A stretch of DNA of 64,000 nt from Gnetum montanum (taxonomy: Eukaryota > Streptophyta > Gnetopsida > Gnetales > Gnetaceae), in contig MNCI01023335.1 of assembly GCA_015680685.1 (NCBI GenBank), forward strand, positions 227,798-291,797. The letters are read 5' to 3'. The notes beneath the pieces were generated by a model that made no database searches, had not been told where the DNA came from, and saw nothing but the letters and a program-made list of their open reading frames with translations. Each line of letters starts with the position of its first letter. Position 1 is the stretch's first letter. Position numbers and translations under genes: made by a program. This document shows positions 32,992 through 44,728 of this stretch, piece by piece.

Positions 32992-33960
32992 TCAAGGCAC
33001 TCCACTAGGGCCTTCATCTATGTCGTCGCCTCCCACTTGCAAGGGCAACTTAGTCAATGAGTTTTCGTTTTGGGGATCAGCACGCTGAGCCGACCCCTCT
33101 ACTGGGTAGTTAGTGTAAGTTGTAATAGGCACTTCATTCTCAGAAGTTATGACCTTTGAGCCTTCTTCCATGCCTACATTGTGAATCGCTTGCGTTGCTA
33201 CTCTATCACCATGGATCACCACTTGTTTGCCTACGTAAGGTAGTGGATTTCCTAGTGTATGGATGAGGAGACAACCCTAAGTTGTGCTAACCATGATATC
33301 CCCAAGATAAGGTTAAACCTAGGCATTTTCTCGACCATGGTGAATGTTGCATCTATGGGGAACTAGTCCCCTACTACGAAGTTTATGTGAATAGTGCCCT
33401 TTACCATGACTCGCGTCCCATTGAATGACCTCAAGCATGATGTCGTTGTGGGCTTGATCTGGTCAACCAAGCCCAGCTTGTCCACAATGGGGAAGGGGAT
33501 GACATTTGTGGTGGCCCCATCATGAATGTGTACCCTTAGGATCCGGTGTTGGCTGACCCAAATTATGATGAAAAGGGACGTCATCGTCACTCGATCCCTC
33601 TTAGGGTCTTCTCTAATGGCTTCATCATGAAAGGTTAGTTGAGGTTGTTCTAACCCCACAAGTGTAGAGGGAAGCACGACTGTGTAGATCACTTCTTTTT
33701 CCATTGGCATGTCTTCGATGACCAAGGTTGCCATCAACATGCGGATTAGAGCCTCACAATGTGGAGTAGATAACAAGATCAGGCCGTAAAAGCTCAACGT
33801 AGTGTTTTTTTTTGTTTTAGAGCTTGTTTGACCTATGTGAGGGCATCTAAGAGGCCTTGTCCACCCCGTTGTTTGACGCTTTCCTTTTCTATTCATCCCA
33901 AAAGATGAATTTCTCAAGGAGTGACTTTGGATCTGGGTTCAGATCCTTGTTGGTAGAGTG
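32992..33960 (-). pseudogene. E2 aspartic protease region
   Basis: Open frame 33363-33917 holds the catalytic loop VHIHDGATTNVIPFPIVDKL and the motif VMVKGTIHINFVVGD, homologous to E1 4840-5010. Downstream (33000-33300), after a frame change, the LGRPWL-like and flap regions are eroded, and a tail with GGDDIDEGPSGVP ends at 32992. The Asp-Gly pair at the active site remains. It would release gag and pol products. Confidence 0.82.
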
Positions 33961-36778
33961 ATGCAGGCTACGTGGTCGTGTTGACCTTCATCTTTGGTTA
34001 TGAAGGCATAGATGTAGGGAGTGAAGATGTAGGCTTGGGAGTACCTTGGATGGTACTTTCCTTAGAAGTCTTGCCTGTGAAGTGGACTTCTCGCCTTGCA
34101 GGGCAAGAAGGTTGTTTAGTGGTTTTGCGTGGGATGGGGGTCGTTGAGGGCATCGGCCCCTTGATGACGAATGGAGCTAGAGGTGTTAATGGATGGGACT
34201 GTGTGGCCCTGCCAATGGGTGGTGCAAAGGTGGATGCCCATGAAGGGACTCTCAGGATGAAAGGCTGTTGCAAGCTTTGATTAGCCACTCATGGTACTGG
34301 TGCACTACGCTGAAGCACATGGACCATGAATGGCTGCTGGGGTGGCTTAGGATCACTGTCGATGCCGATGGTGTTTATTATGTAACTAGTGTTGTTGGCA
34401 TTGAGGGGATCTATGTAGACATACATAGATTGGTTTTTGAGGCCTACCAAGTTACTTTTGTTTAGCACTAGTTTCCCTTGGTCGATTAATCTCTGGATGT
34501 CATCCTGCAATGCTAGAAAATAATCCGTGTTGTGACCACAATGTTGGTGGTAGTCACAAAACTTGTCTAGCCTGAAACCCCTAGGACCTGGAGGCTCATT
34601 GGGCAGGGCCAAAGAGGGGTTTCTAAGGAGCTCATAGTAGCATTGATGTTTTGTGATTTCTTCTTCCAACATCTTCTTGTGCTGAAAGTATCCCGCTGCC
34701 AATAGCTTCTTTAGAAGTTTCAAAGGCTTAAGAGGTAGTGGGGTGTACTTTGAACGGCCTTTGCACTCAATGTTGGGTTTGGGTTGTGCAGATATCTTAG
34801 GTGTGGGCATAGTAGGCTATGACATGTGGCCCTGTTTGGGTGCAGGGTTAGCTGGGGGTATGGCTGGTTTTTTGCTATTCTTGCTTCTATTGTTGCTAGG
34901 TTTGAGCTTAGCCTCGGTTGCCACAGCAGCCAATATGGTTGTTGGGGCTTTACCCTTTTCCTTCTTAGCAAAGGTGTTTTTATAGGTATGTAGGCTAGGT
35001 CTTTGCTTGCCTCAGCCACATCCTGTATGCTTTTAGTCTGAGCGAAGGCCTGACTAAGAGAGCGAGGAGCGAGACAGTATAGTTTAGACTTGATGAAGTT
35101 GTTCACTATGCCCTTAAAGATGGCCAGTAGGTGGGCCTCCGCAATGGGCTTGTGGATTTCGTTAAGGGTTGTACTCCAACATTGGATGAAATTCTGGACT
35201 AGTTCTAAGGGGTCTTATTTCATGCCATCAACTGATCTAGCATGGTTTCTAGCTTCAAATTGTACTTGAAGCATGTCATGAACTAGGTCAGTAGCTCTTC
35301 CAAAGTTGAAGTGGATGAGCATGGCAACGTTCGGTACCAATCCAAGGCTTTCCTAGGTAGGGACATGGTGAAGATGCAAATGATCATGTGTGGCCATTAT
35401 TGCAATAGAAAAGATTTGGACCTGAAGGTAACAAGATGTGCATTGGGATCTCGCTCCCCATCATACTTCGTAAAGTGTGGGAGAGACATCCCTGGGGGTA
35501 GTGTCAAAGAAGGGATTGCAGGGCTGATGGGGTCATCTTGGTAGAAGTACATGACTTGTACCGTGTCAGACCTAGTAGCCTTGAGGCATTTTATTTCCTT
35601 AGTGAGGGTCTAGATGAGCTAGAAAGCTTGGTCCAAACTTGGCGATGTTGTGGATGGTTGGGGAGCTGCGGAGGTAGCTCCCACCTGTGGTATGGTGGTT
35701 GTGGTAGTGTGACCCATCGATGGTACTATTGGGACAACCCCTACGAGTGGTGTTGCTTGTGTTGTCCACCACCCTATGTGTGGTGTTGTTAGAGTAGAAA
35801 CTATGGGTTGGGCTGCCAGATAGACTACTTGGGTCGTTGGTAGTGTAGACCATAGCCTCGTGTTGGGTGTACCATTTGTGAGGCTTAGTGGATTTGAGAG
35901 TGAATGTAGTGAGACATCTGCGATGGTTGTGGGGTAGGTAAAGAAGCAAATGGGGCACACCATGTAGACGGGTCGGGGCCCGCCATATTGGGTGGAACAG
36001 ATGTGAATGTAGGAATAGAAATAGAAGTTGTGTATGTTTGTGAAGTAGGCATGGTATGCACATGTGGTAGGGTAGTTGCGAATGATGTATGAAGTGTTGT
36101 AGGAATAGACTATTGAGCAGTTTGAAAAGGAATAGTAGCTGCAAACAAGATAGGTAAAATAGGCAAGAGCTGGCATTGAAACACCATAGGATTTGCATGA
36201 CTACCCATAGTAGTTGTAATTGTGGGTTGCAGAAGTGTGGGTGTAATTAAAAAGGGGGCGGTAATAGAAAAAGGCTTGGCCTAGAAGGACTGGGTAGGAG
36301 GGATAGGAATGGGGTTGGTTGGACCCCCCTCATCTGATTGGAAATCAAGTTCCTCCTGTCCATCCTGGAAAGCATCATCTTGGTTGGACACTGTGTCCTG
36401 TTGCTTCCTAAGCCTAGCCAACTAGATTAGTTGGTCTAGAAGCCCTTGATATGCTTGCGTTAAAGGTAAAGAAATGTTGGGAGTAGGAACAAACTCCTTC
36501 CCATTACAGTAAGCGAACTCGAAGCTACATTTGTCTTCTAGTTCGTGTACATCCAAGGGTAGATTTTCTTGCACCTTTGCATAGAGAAAGCTATAACACT
36601 CATGTTGCTAGGACAATACCTCAGGTCCTCAATTTTGTATTTTGAGAGATTGATGTGTTTCTAGCATCGGGTTCAATGGTCGTTCATCACTAGTAATGCC
36701 TTGAACCATGATGGGAACTTCAATGTTGAAGGGAACTTCCACATTCAAGGCATTGGTAGCAGTAGTTGAAAAAGCCAT
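33961..36778 (-). pseudogene. gag: E2 gag polyprotein, degenerate
   Basis: ATG at 36778 (MAFSTTATNALNVEV) follows a short leader. The Retrotrans_gag core is spread over 35600-34990 in broken frames (IKSKLYCLAPRSLSQAFAQ, KSIQDVAEAS). The knuckle region at 34520-34580 reads FCDYHQHCGHNTDYF; E4 has Cys at the last position where E2 has Phe. A Pro-rich tail follows (34289-33998). Stops and frameshifts are frequent. The overlapping open frames on + at 34743-34985 and 35311-35792 are shadows. Confidence 0.82.
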
Positions 36779-36865
36779 TTTAAGCCAAGTAGTTTTACAA
36801 AAGAGTGCCAAAGTTATGCAAAAGAGCACAAAATAACAAAGGAAACTAGAAAATAGGAAAAAAAA

Positions 36866-37420
36866 GAAGGCTTTACGTCTTGTCGGATTCCCAAGGAACC
36901 ATCGAGGAAACCGATCTACACCACACAAAGTGTAAACAACCGCAAAAGGATGTCACGTTTATGCTTATGCATGATAGGATGCATAGCATGTGCAAGACTA
37001 CTGTAAGACAGGCTTAGTTCACAACAAAAAGATTTATGTCTTGCAGGGTCCCTGAGGAACTGTCGAAGCGACCAGTTTGTACCAAGCACGATGGGGTACA
37101 AAACGCATGCAAGACTACCATAAGACGAGCAAGCTAACTAGCGATCACAGAGGTTTTATGTCTCACAGGGTTCTTGAGGAACCATCAAGGTGACCAATTT
37201 GTACCATGCATGATGGGGTATAGAGCACATGCAAGACTTCATAAGATAGGCTAGTTAACTGGTGATCAGAGGTCTTGTGTTTTGTAGGGCTCCTGAGGAA
37301 CTGTCGAGGCAACTGATCTACACCACCCAAGGCACAAACAACTGCAAAAGGGTGTCATGTTTATGCTTATGCATATCAGGGTGTAGAAGGCTCACAGAAC
37401 TACCGTGACATATGGAAAAG
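36866..37420 (-). repeat. E2 leader tandem repeats (four units)
   Basis: Units start near 36871, 37031, 37151 and 37271, each opening with a gtcttgcagggtycctgaggaac-like block and ending with catgcaagactaccataaga-like sequence. They are about 110-160 bp long. They lie between the PBS and gag, where a packaging signal could reside. Found only in E2. Confidence 0.75.
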
Positions 37421-37424
37421 GCAC

Positions 37425-37454
37425 CAAAAGACCCTCCTTCTAGTGCTAGAAAAC
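37425..37454 (-). other. E2 primer binding site
   Basis: In element sense, directly after the LTR end (gctaca), is gttttctagcactagaagga followed by gggtc. It is homologous to the PBS of E1. Confidence 0.7.
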
Positions 37455-39079
37455 TGTAGCAACCAAAAACATCGATGCCTAAAAAACACCAAGGGTTCAG
37501 TGGGTGTGATAGTTTTGACCTTGTACCCATAGGAGGGCCATGTTGGGTATGTGCAGATACAAGGTGCTCTGAATGGTCTAGTCGATCAGACAAGGACTTA
37601 ATTAGCATCTATATAGCCTTTTGCAACATATAATTTAAAAACAAGAACAAAAGCGTGAAGTAATGCTTGAAAGTAAATAAAGTAGAAAACAATGCAGAAC
37701 ACAACAATAAGCAAAAAATAAAGTAAAATGTAGTTAGAAAAATGCACCACTCTGAAACTACAAGTTTGCTCTATCAGGGTGGATACAATTGGTTGCACAG
37801 CGTGACGGAGTGCAAAGATCTTGAGAGTAACCAGGACGTGTAGAGAAAAGTAGGTTGTGCACTTGGACGTGGACTTAGGTGCTGACAATGTGGGGATTCT
37901 ACCAAGGTGGTAGAAGGGGGACAGAACAAAATGTCAGCTAAGAATGCTAATTGTTTGCAGTGTCAAATAGAAAGCTTACAATGCTCGATGTTACAATGTG
38001 CCGGGAAGAGAGCTTGAGTGCTAGAGAGAGGAAAAGTAGGAAAATTGAAAAAAATTTTAACCCCTCAAATGCTTCTTGTTGGGGTATTTATAGGACCAAG
38101 GGTTCATGAACAAAGCAATTTAGATGCCACGTGCCTTGGGACCACGTTGACTTGCTTTTGCTGCACGTGCCATGCATGACCGTTGGACCTGCATAACTAT
38201 TGTGACTGTGAGTTTGCTATGTCGTAACTATGAACTTGCCATGCTGTAATTGCACCGTCAGCATCTGGATATGTGTGCCAATGGTCCAATTAGGTGAAGT
38301 GCATTGATGTCGAACAACCACCTGCATGCTTTGCTATGTTTCGTAGCGTAGCATGCTTGGCGTAGCGTAGCATGCTTGGCGTAGCGTAGCATGTTGTCCC
38401 ATGTTTTGCTACATGTGTGCTACATACTTGCTATGCTATGTAGCGTAGCATAGTGTAGCATCTAGCCTTAGTCGTGAAAACTTGGCCAATTTGCAAACTT
38501 TGCTTCCTGCATTACGAAACTTGCAAACTTGCTGATTCTGCCCTTTGAGCTACCTTCTGTCTCTTCTGCAGGATTGCTACACCTTGTTGTGCCATGTAGC
38601 TCAGCGTTGCGTAGTAGCAGACATGGTCCACCGCTTCCTAACAGAGAGGGACATTGTTGAAGGACTTGAAGTTGGGTGAGGGAACTGGTTATTTAATTGT
38701 TACCATGCTACGCTATGCTACGTAGTGTAGTGTGGCACTTCATTTTGCAATCATTTTCTGAAGCTTTCTATGCTACATAGCGAGGCGTAGTGTAGCGTAG
38801 CAGACTTCGTGACTTAGAAAACTTGCCAAACTATTTCATGCATCCTAAGTGTTGCTATCAACTCTACACACCATTTCTGACTAGGTTGTTGGCTAGGCAA
38901 ACTACTTGAGTGGACATGCAAGATGATCCATAGAGCCTGTTTACATCCAAAGTAGAAAATTTGCTAAACTGGCCGGCCTGAGTTCAGAGCATTCTCCTCC
39001 TAAAGAACTACTATAGCGTTGCATGAATTGCAAGGCCTAGTGAAGCGAGAATGACTTCAAATTTTTTTGGGGTGTTTCA
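37455..39079 (-). repeat. E2 5' LTR
   Basis: On + it runs from TGTAGCAACC to GGTGTTTCA, pairing with 20944-22560. TATA (complement) at 38085-38092, U3 words at 38335-38805, U5 core at 37563-37599. Confidence 0.92.
38085..38092 (-). promoter_or_regulatory. TATA box of E2 5' LTR
   Basis: TATAAATA on the - strand, same context as 21574-21581; it would drive E2 transcription leftward. Confidence 0.7.
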
Positions 39080-39771
39080 TTGGCCCATGAAGAAATCATA
39101 GGTTGAGGAAGGCATTGGAGAAATTCTTCGCTCTCTACTGTGAATGCCAAGCTTTCTTGCTTCTTCTCTTTGCCTTGTTCTAGCCCTCCCTTGCCCTTCA
39201 TCCTACTTACACTGTCCTAAATTTTTACTGCTCATGTTGCAAACCTTGCCCTATAACTCACGCTATGCTACACACCTAGTTACGCTCTGAAGCTAACTCA
39301 CGCTCCACACTTTTCAATCCCCTTTCACCCCAGTTTAACTTATTCCACATGGCTACATTGTGTCTTTCTCATTGGATGTTTTATGTTATTATTATTATTA
39401 TTATTATTTCCTACATTGTCTTCATTTTCATGCTCTCAGGATAGCTTCTTCTATTCATTTTTATGCATCAATGCCTAAGCATTAAAGAAAAAACAAAGTA
39501 TGAGAACTGAAAATTGAAAAATCATGGAAAAATTATAACATTAGTATTCACATGAAATATGAATGCCATATGGCCTGGTACAGCCTAAAACTGCCATATG
39601 GCTTGGTAAGGCCTAAAACTGCCATGCGTCCATGTATGATGTTAAACTAATTTTTCATGCCATAGTTTCATCAAGATGTAAATTAATTACACAAAGCTAG
39701 TTCATATAGTAACTCCCTGTTAGACAATCTCACTCACGGTGCTTCCAATTTAAATTGGCAGGAACAAGCAT
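39080..39771 (+). other. E3 spacer before RT, with GGCC-TAAAACT units
   Basis: Non-coding. ACGCT-type words lie at 39250-39310, a (TTA)n microsatellite at 39386-39408, and two ccatatggcctggtacagcc / taaaactg units at 39565-39630. An acceptor-like ttggcag|gaacaagcat stands at 39757 just before the RT linker, matching E1 and (mutated) E2. Confidence 0.65.
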
Positions 39772-40985
39772 ATGGATAGCAAGAATCTCTTTTCAACATT
39801 GTCTATCTATGGACCTCACGAGGCCATAAAAAGAGCAATTAATCTAGAATCCTTAGATCTAGACTCATCTACTCATGCTAATTTCTTGGCATCCACTCAA
39901 GAAACATCAGACTACCCTAAGGGTATGATTAAAAATTTGGAGTTAGAAGCCAACAACATCACTGAAGATCCCCTCGTTGAAGTCCCCATCACTATTTATA
40001 GTGGCCAAGTTAAAACATTAAAATTGAGTAATCTACTAAATCCACAACTTGCCAATGAAATTACACAAGTGTTGAAGAATAATATCAAAACATTTGCTTG
40101 GTCATATACCGATATGCCAGGACTGGACCCTCGAATCATCTAGCATAACATCATCCTCGATGAAAAAATTAGACCAGTAAAGAAAAATGCATGAAAGGTT
40201 AAACTTGAGGTAGCGTTGGTAGTTCGTAACAAAATCATAAAGCTCTACCAAGCCGGTTTCATCCAAGCTATTGACTATGCCGATTGGGTATCCAACATTG
40301 TTGTAGTCCACAAGAAGAATGGCAGCATTCGCATATGCATTGACTTCCGTGACCTCAACATAGCCACTATAAAGGATGACTTCCCACTACCCAATATTGA
40401 TCAACTCATTGACTCAACTACTGGGCATGAATTGTTATCCTTTATGGATAGATTCTTAGGATACAACCAAATCAGAACACCAACTCAGGACAACCTTCAT
40501 GACAACTTGGGGCATGTTTTGTTATACAATGATGCCATTCGATCTCAAAAACATAGGTGCTACATATCAATGAATAATGACATATATATTTAGCGATTAT
40601 ATGCTTGATTCGCTCAATGATTATGTAGATGACATCCCAGTCAATTCCAAAATAACCAAGTAACACGCAAAGGACCTAGACTTGGTACTCAAACGTTGTC
40701 TCAAATACAACCTTAGACTTAACCCAAAGAAATGCATCTTTAGAGTTAAAATGGGAAAAATTATTGGCTTCATAGTCTCAAAAACAAGGATATGAGTAGA
40801 CCCCGATAAGGTTAAAACAATAACTAGCATGCAACCTCTAAGAACCTTACCGAACTATGCAGCCTCCAAGGTAGAATACAATTAATTAGACATTTTATTG
40901 CAAAATTGATGGACAAGTTGAAACCCATGCAACATTTACTATGAAAGAATGTCCATTTTTTATGGACTCAATAGTGCCAAGAAGC
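39772..40985 (+). pseudogene. E3 reverse transcriptase
   Basis: Linker (KSNLLNPQL-like, FAWSYTDMPGLDPRI) and RT motifs KLYQAGFIQAIDYADWVSN, IRICIDFRDLNIATIKDDF, LPNIDQLIDST and FMDRFLGYNQI are in frame 1. A local frameshift near 40480 is compensated downstream (TTWGMFCYTMMPF in another frame, then catalytic YVDDIPVNS). PKKCIFRVKMGKIIGF follows. Both catalytic Asp residues are kept. Stops occur near 40141, 40192 and 40661. Confidence 0.87.
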
Positions 40986-41440
40986 ATTTCAAAACATAAA
41001 AATGGAGTTAGCTCAACTACTAACAGTTCATCCCCCACAAAGCGATAAACCTTTTTACATCTACCTCGCCACATCTGATTCATCTATTATGTCCATGCTT
41101 TGCAATAAATGAGAAGATGGAGCCGAGATTCCCATTTACTATTTAAGCCATGCCTTAATTGCCTATGAACAATGATACAACGACATAGAGAGATCATGTC
41201 TTGCCTTGGTCTTTTCCTTGAAAAAGTGGTGACATTATCTCTTCCATAACCAAGTCTATATCATTTGCAAAGATAATGTGCTTTGAGCTATCACTAACAA
41301 CATCTATGGATCAAGTAGGATAACTAGATGGAAAGCGATGATTGCTGAGTTTGACCTATGTTATGTAACTCAATCCTCCACTAAGGATCAAGTAGTAGTC
41401 AATCAATTGATCACTTCACCAACACAAGATCAAGCAACAA
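40986..41440 (+). pseudogene. E3 RNase H (gypsy type)
   Basis: Reads FYIYLATSDSSIMSMLCNK, IYYLSHALIAYEQ, CLALVFSLKKW, VYIICKDNVL and ITRWKAMIAEFDLCYVTQ, the last being the start of the 41338-41586 open frame. Interrupted by several stops. Confidence 0.84.
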
Positions 41441-41449
41441 TTAATCTTG

Positions 41450-41990
41450 AATTCCCTGATGAAAGTGTTAACATCATCAACACTGTGCCTAATAACTACG
41501 ATGCAATCCTTTACTTCGATGGGGCTTCAACTTCCCGAGGAGGAAGTGCTGTAGCCATCATAACGTATGCCTCTGGAGAAATTTGATCATTTGCCTATTG
41601 ACTAACATTCCCTTGTACCAACAACGTGGCAGAGTACGAAAGTCTTCTTAGAGGTCTTATAGTAGCACTAACTACGGGAATCACACATCTTGTAGTCCGA
41701 GGTGACTCATAGTTAATAATCAATCAAGTCATAGAAGTTTATGCATGCAAGGATTCTCATTCACAACCATATTGTGACCTAACTAAACACTTTCTAAAAC
41801 AACTGTTCAACATAGATATGCAACATATTCCTAAAAATGAAAATAGCATCACCAATGCACTTGCTATACTAGCCTTAAACATGACACTTGAGATGTTCCA
41901 TACATTACCTAGTTCCATAACAAATTGTACCAAACCCATAACTGACGCTCTCGATGAAATACCCATAGCATCCATCAATACTACACAAGT
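41450..41990 (+). pseudogene. E3 second RNase H (aRNH)
   Basis: AILYFDGASTSRGGSAVAII keeps the first catalytic Asp. NVAEYESLLRGLIVAL and LVVRGDS supply the Glu and second Asp. MQHIPKNENSITNALAILAL has Asn where E1 has the last Asp (ADALA), so the site is incomplete. In-frame stops occur near 41583, 41600 and 41709. Confidence 0.85.
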
Positions 41991-43220
41991 GATAGAATTG
42001 TATAATGACATAAAAGAGTACCTTCTAGAAGGTGAACTACCACAACATCTGACCAGTGCTCAAAAAGATGCAGTGCGAAAACGCTCTCAACAATATGCAT
42101 TAATAGGAGAGACATTATGTTGCAGATCCTATGAGGGTATTGTATTAGTGTGCGTTAATAGTGTTGATGGTCAAACAATCATGGAACAGGTTCACGAAGG
42201 ACTTTGCGGAGGGCATATAGCACCCAAAGCAATGGCAATGAAAATTATACATTTGGGCTACTACTAGCCACACATGGAATATGATTGCTTCTCCAGGGTC
42301 AAGAAATGTAGCATTTGCCAAAAGCATGGTAACCTAATACATGTGCCACCTAATAAGTTGCATACTGTACAAATCACATGGCCATTCTAAAGATGGGGAT
42401 TAGACATCATTGGGCCGATAACACCACCATCTTCAGCAGGACATAGCTTTATCATCATCGCAACTAAATATTTTACAAAATGGGTAGAAGCTATTCCTCT
42501 CAAGAAAACCACATCTAAACATGTTTTCAATTTCATAATAGAAAACATAATGACCTACTTCGGTATCCCGATGACCATAGTTACCGATAATGAACCACAA
42601 TTTAGCAATATGGATACTAAAAGCTTTTGTCAAAGCCTAGGTATTAAACACTCATTCTCATCACCATACTACCCACAGAGCAATGGTCAAGTATAGTCTA
42701 TGAATAAAATGATCATCATGGTGCTTAAAAAGATGTTGAATCAAAGAAAGAGACGATGGTACAAGCAATTAATCTATGCATTATGGGCATACCGAACAAC
42801 ACATCAAACGTCCACAGGTATGAGACCATATAGCCTTGTATACGGATCTGAAGTTGTGTTACCTTCAGAGTTATAGGTTCCCTCATTGCGGATAACACTC
42901 TCTAGCCTTCTCAATGAAGGTCAGAACAACGAGCTATGCATTATTGACCTTGACTCGGTGGAAGAAGAAAGGGTATGAGCACTTGATCAAATTGAATGGT
43001 ACCAAAGACAACAATGGCAACATCATCAACACGATCCACATAAGCATTTGATCAAGAAAGGTGACCTAGTTCTCAAGGTAGTCCATGAACATTTAGACAA
43101 ATTATCAGCTAACTGGGAAGGGCCTTACTTAGTCATCAAATCATATGATAACGGGGACATGAACAAAAATGAGTTCACCAACCCTGTAAATCACATGTAC
43201 CTGAAACTATACTATGTTTG
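41991..43220 (+). pseudogene. E3 integrase
   Basis: HHCC: EQVHEGLCGGHIAP, LGYY*PHMEYDC, CSICQKHGN. Core: WGLDIIGP, TIVTDNEPQFSN and GQV*SMNKM. The Asp residues remain, while the Glu region is disturbed by a stop and a substitution. C-terminal: KLSANWEGPYLVIKSYDNGD, ending near 43218 (LYYV). No chromodomain. Confidence 0.87.
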
Positions 43221-43234
43221 ATGAGTTGAAGGTA

Positions 43235-43560
43235 TGTTTCGGTCCTGCCATCACGACCTAAAACTAATACCATAGAATAGTCCTGGAGCTATGACTTAAA
43301 ACTAGCACCATAGAATGTCCTGGCATCATGAAAATAAACTGACACCATAGAGCTCTGTCCGGTATGATACTAAACTACCATACTTGTCCACTAGAGTCCA
43401 CTAAGACTATAAACTAGCTTGCCTCTTCATAGTCTGCCACGACTCTAAACTAGCACTGCATCATTCAATACGATGATAAACTGGTAATGTCCAAAGGGTT
43501 ATGACGTTAAAATAATCCAAAAAAGTTCATCAAGACTACAAACTGGTGACATCATGAACA
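43235..43560 (+). repeat. TTAAACTGATACCA array after E3 integrase
   Basis: Units such as tcctggcatcatgaaaataaactgacaccatag, then ccactaagactataaactagc. Same order and same drift of unit type as E1 14790-15170, so the array is inherited with the element. Confidence 0.78.
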
Positions 43561-44711
43561 ACTTGGCATTATTTGAGAAGACATGTTGCTGCAATTGGCT
43601 ATATGTGCTTACCAAAAACCTGCTACATGACCTATCACGTAGACCTTGATGAAATTGATGTTGTTCAAGATTTTTTTTGCCTTGAAACTCCACATAGATG
43701 GCTCCATTCCATTGGCTATGTTCAAGTTTAAAGTGCTTTAGCTAACTGAATCATTTGTGGTTTTCTTGTCCCCTTGGAGTTGTGTTTGCAGGATGACATG
43801 CTTGAGGTGTTCGTACACAGATGCACTTCATCATGATGACAGGGTATCACATTATTTCTAATGCATGTAACTGGGTTAATCAATCCATTCATAAGTACAT
43901 TCCCAACTCCTGATACATCCCCTATTTCCCCATCATTTCCCAATTATCCTATTTAATTACATTCCATGGAGACATTCTACTCCCCCAAAGCCCTTGATAC
44001 ATTGCTGCACACTATGATCCTCTAAGCAATTGCAACGCAAAACAAAATACATGGTACATGATACAAATGCAAGTGCTCAAACATAAGCAAGGCACAAAAA
44101 GTAGGCTCTTTGAAAAAGACCGAAAAAAAAACAAAAATAAAATAAAAAGAAAGATAAAACAAAACAAAAAGAAAAAAAAAGAGAAAAAAAGGTCAAAGAG
44201 AAAAATGCATAGAAAGGGTCTTCATGACCCCATTGACATCATAGACTAAAGACCATTGGCTCTTCTCATGTAATCCCTAGGCGAGAAGGCAGTTGTCTTG
44301 GAAAAACACTCGTGTCTCAAATGATCATGTTGCACATTATCACGTGGATTTGGCTATTTACAATGTGATCCCTTAAACATGACACAAGGATCTTGTTTCT
44401 CCAAAGAATGCACCTCTTATGCCTTGGTTCCAAGTCTACTATATATTGGTTGTTGACAAGGATCAAAAACTAGCTCGTTCACATGAGAGCATCCATCTCC
44501 TACAATTCAAACAATGACACTCTTTAACCAATCCCTAATCCTCCTAGTCATTGCCTTCTTTCCTTAAACTAAATTTTCCTCAATCCAATGTACTTTTGAA
44601 CATAGTGCGATGACATTTTGCCACGGGCCAATGGACAATGCTTGGTGCCAGGTTGTTCATGGCGTTTTGTACTTCTTTGTCGACACCTTTCGAGTTGATT
44701 CCTCTAGACAT
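43561..44711 (+). other. E3 3' non-coding region
   Basis: It contains the conserved block gagttgtgtttgcaggatga (43777-43840 region), an A-rich polypurine stretch (44095-44205) and sequence alignable to E1 15650-15900. The open frame at 44058-44249 is a by-product of the A-rich stretch. No gene. Confidence 0.6.
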
Positions 44712-44728
44712 CAACAAAGAGGGGCCAA
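44675..44728 (+). other. E3 polypurine tract with upstream dyad
   Basis: CAACAAAGAGGGGCCAA at 44712-44728 abuts the LTR. ttctttgtcgaca about 40 bp upstream forms the same imperfect dyad as in E1. Confidence 0.75.

Larger units (their letters stand above)
20944..39079 (-). mobile_element. E2: complete but decayed Tat-like element with both LTRs
   Basis: On the - strand: 5' LTR 37455-39079, PBS 37425-37454, leader repeats, gag, protease, spacer with an antisense gene (+ strand), RT, RNase H, aRNH, integrase, array, PPT, 3' LTR 20944-22560. LTR lengths agree (1625 and 1617 bp) and they pair clearly though they differ at many sites. Flanks at 20939-20943 (ccagt) and 39080-39084 (ttggc) do not match, so no target duplication is visible. 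Confidence 0.9.

Noticed and set aside
34743-35792. Open frames on + inside E2 gag
   Set aside because: Shadows of the gag frame on the - strand, which carries the recognisable gag motifs.
39386-39408. (TTA)n microsatellite as a functional site
   Set aside because: Ordinary short tandem repeat; nothing similar at this place in E1 or E2.
44058-44249. Lys-rich 63-codon ORF
   Set aside because: Direct product of an A-rich polypurine stretch in the E3 3' region.
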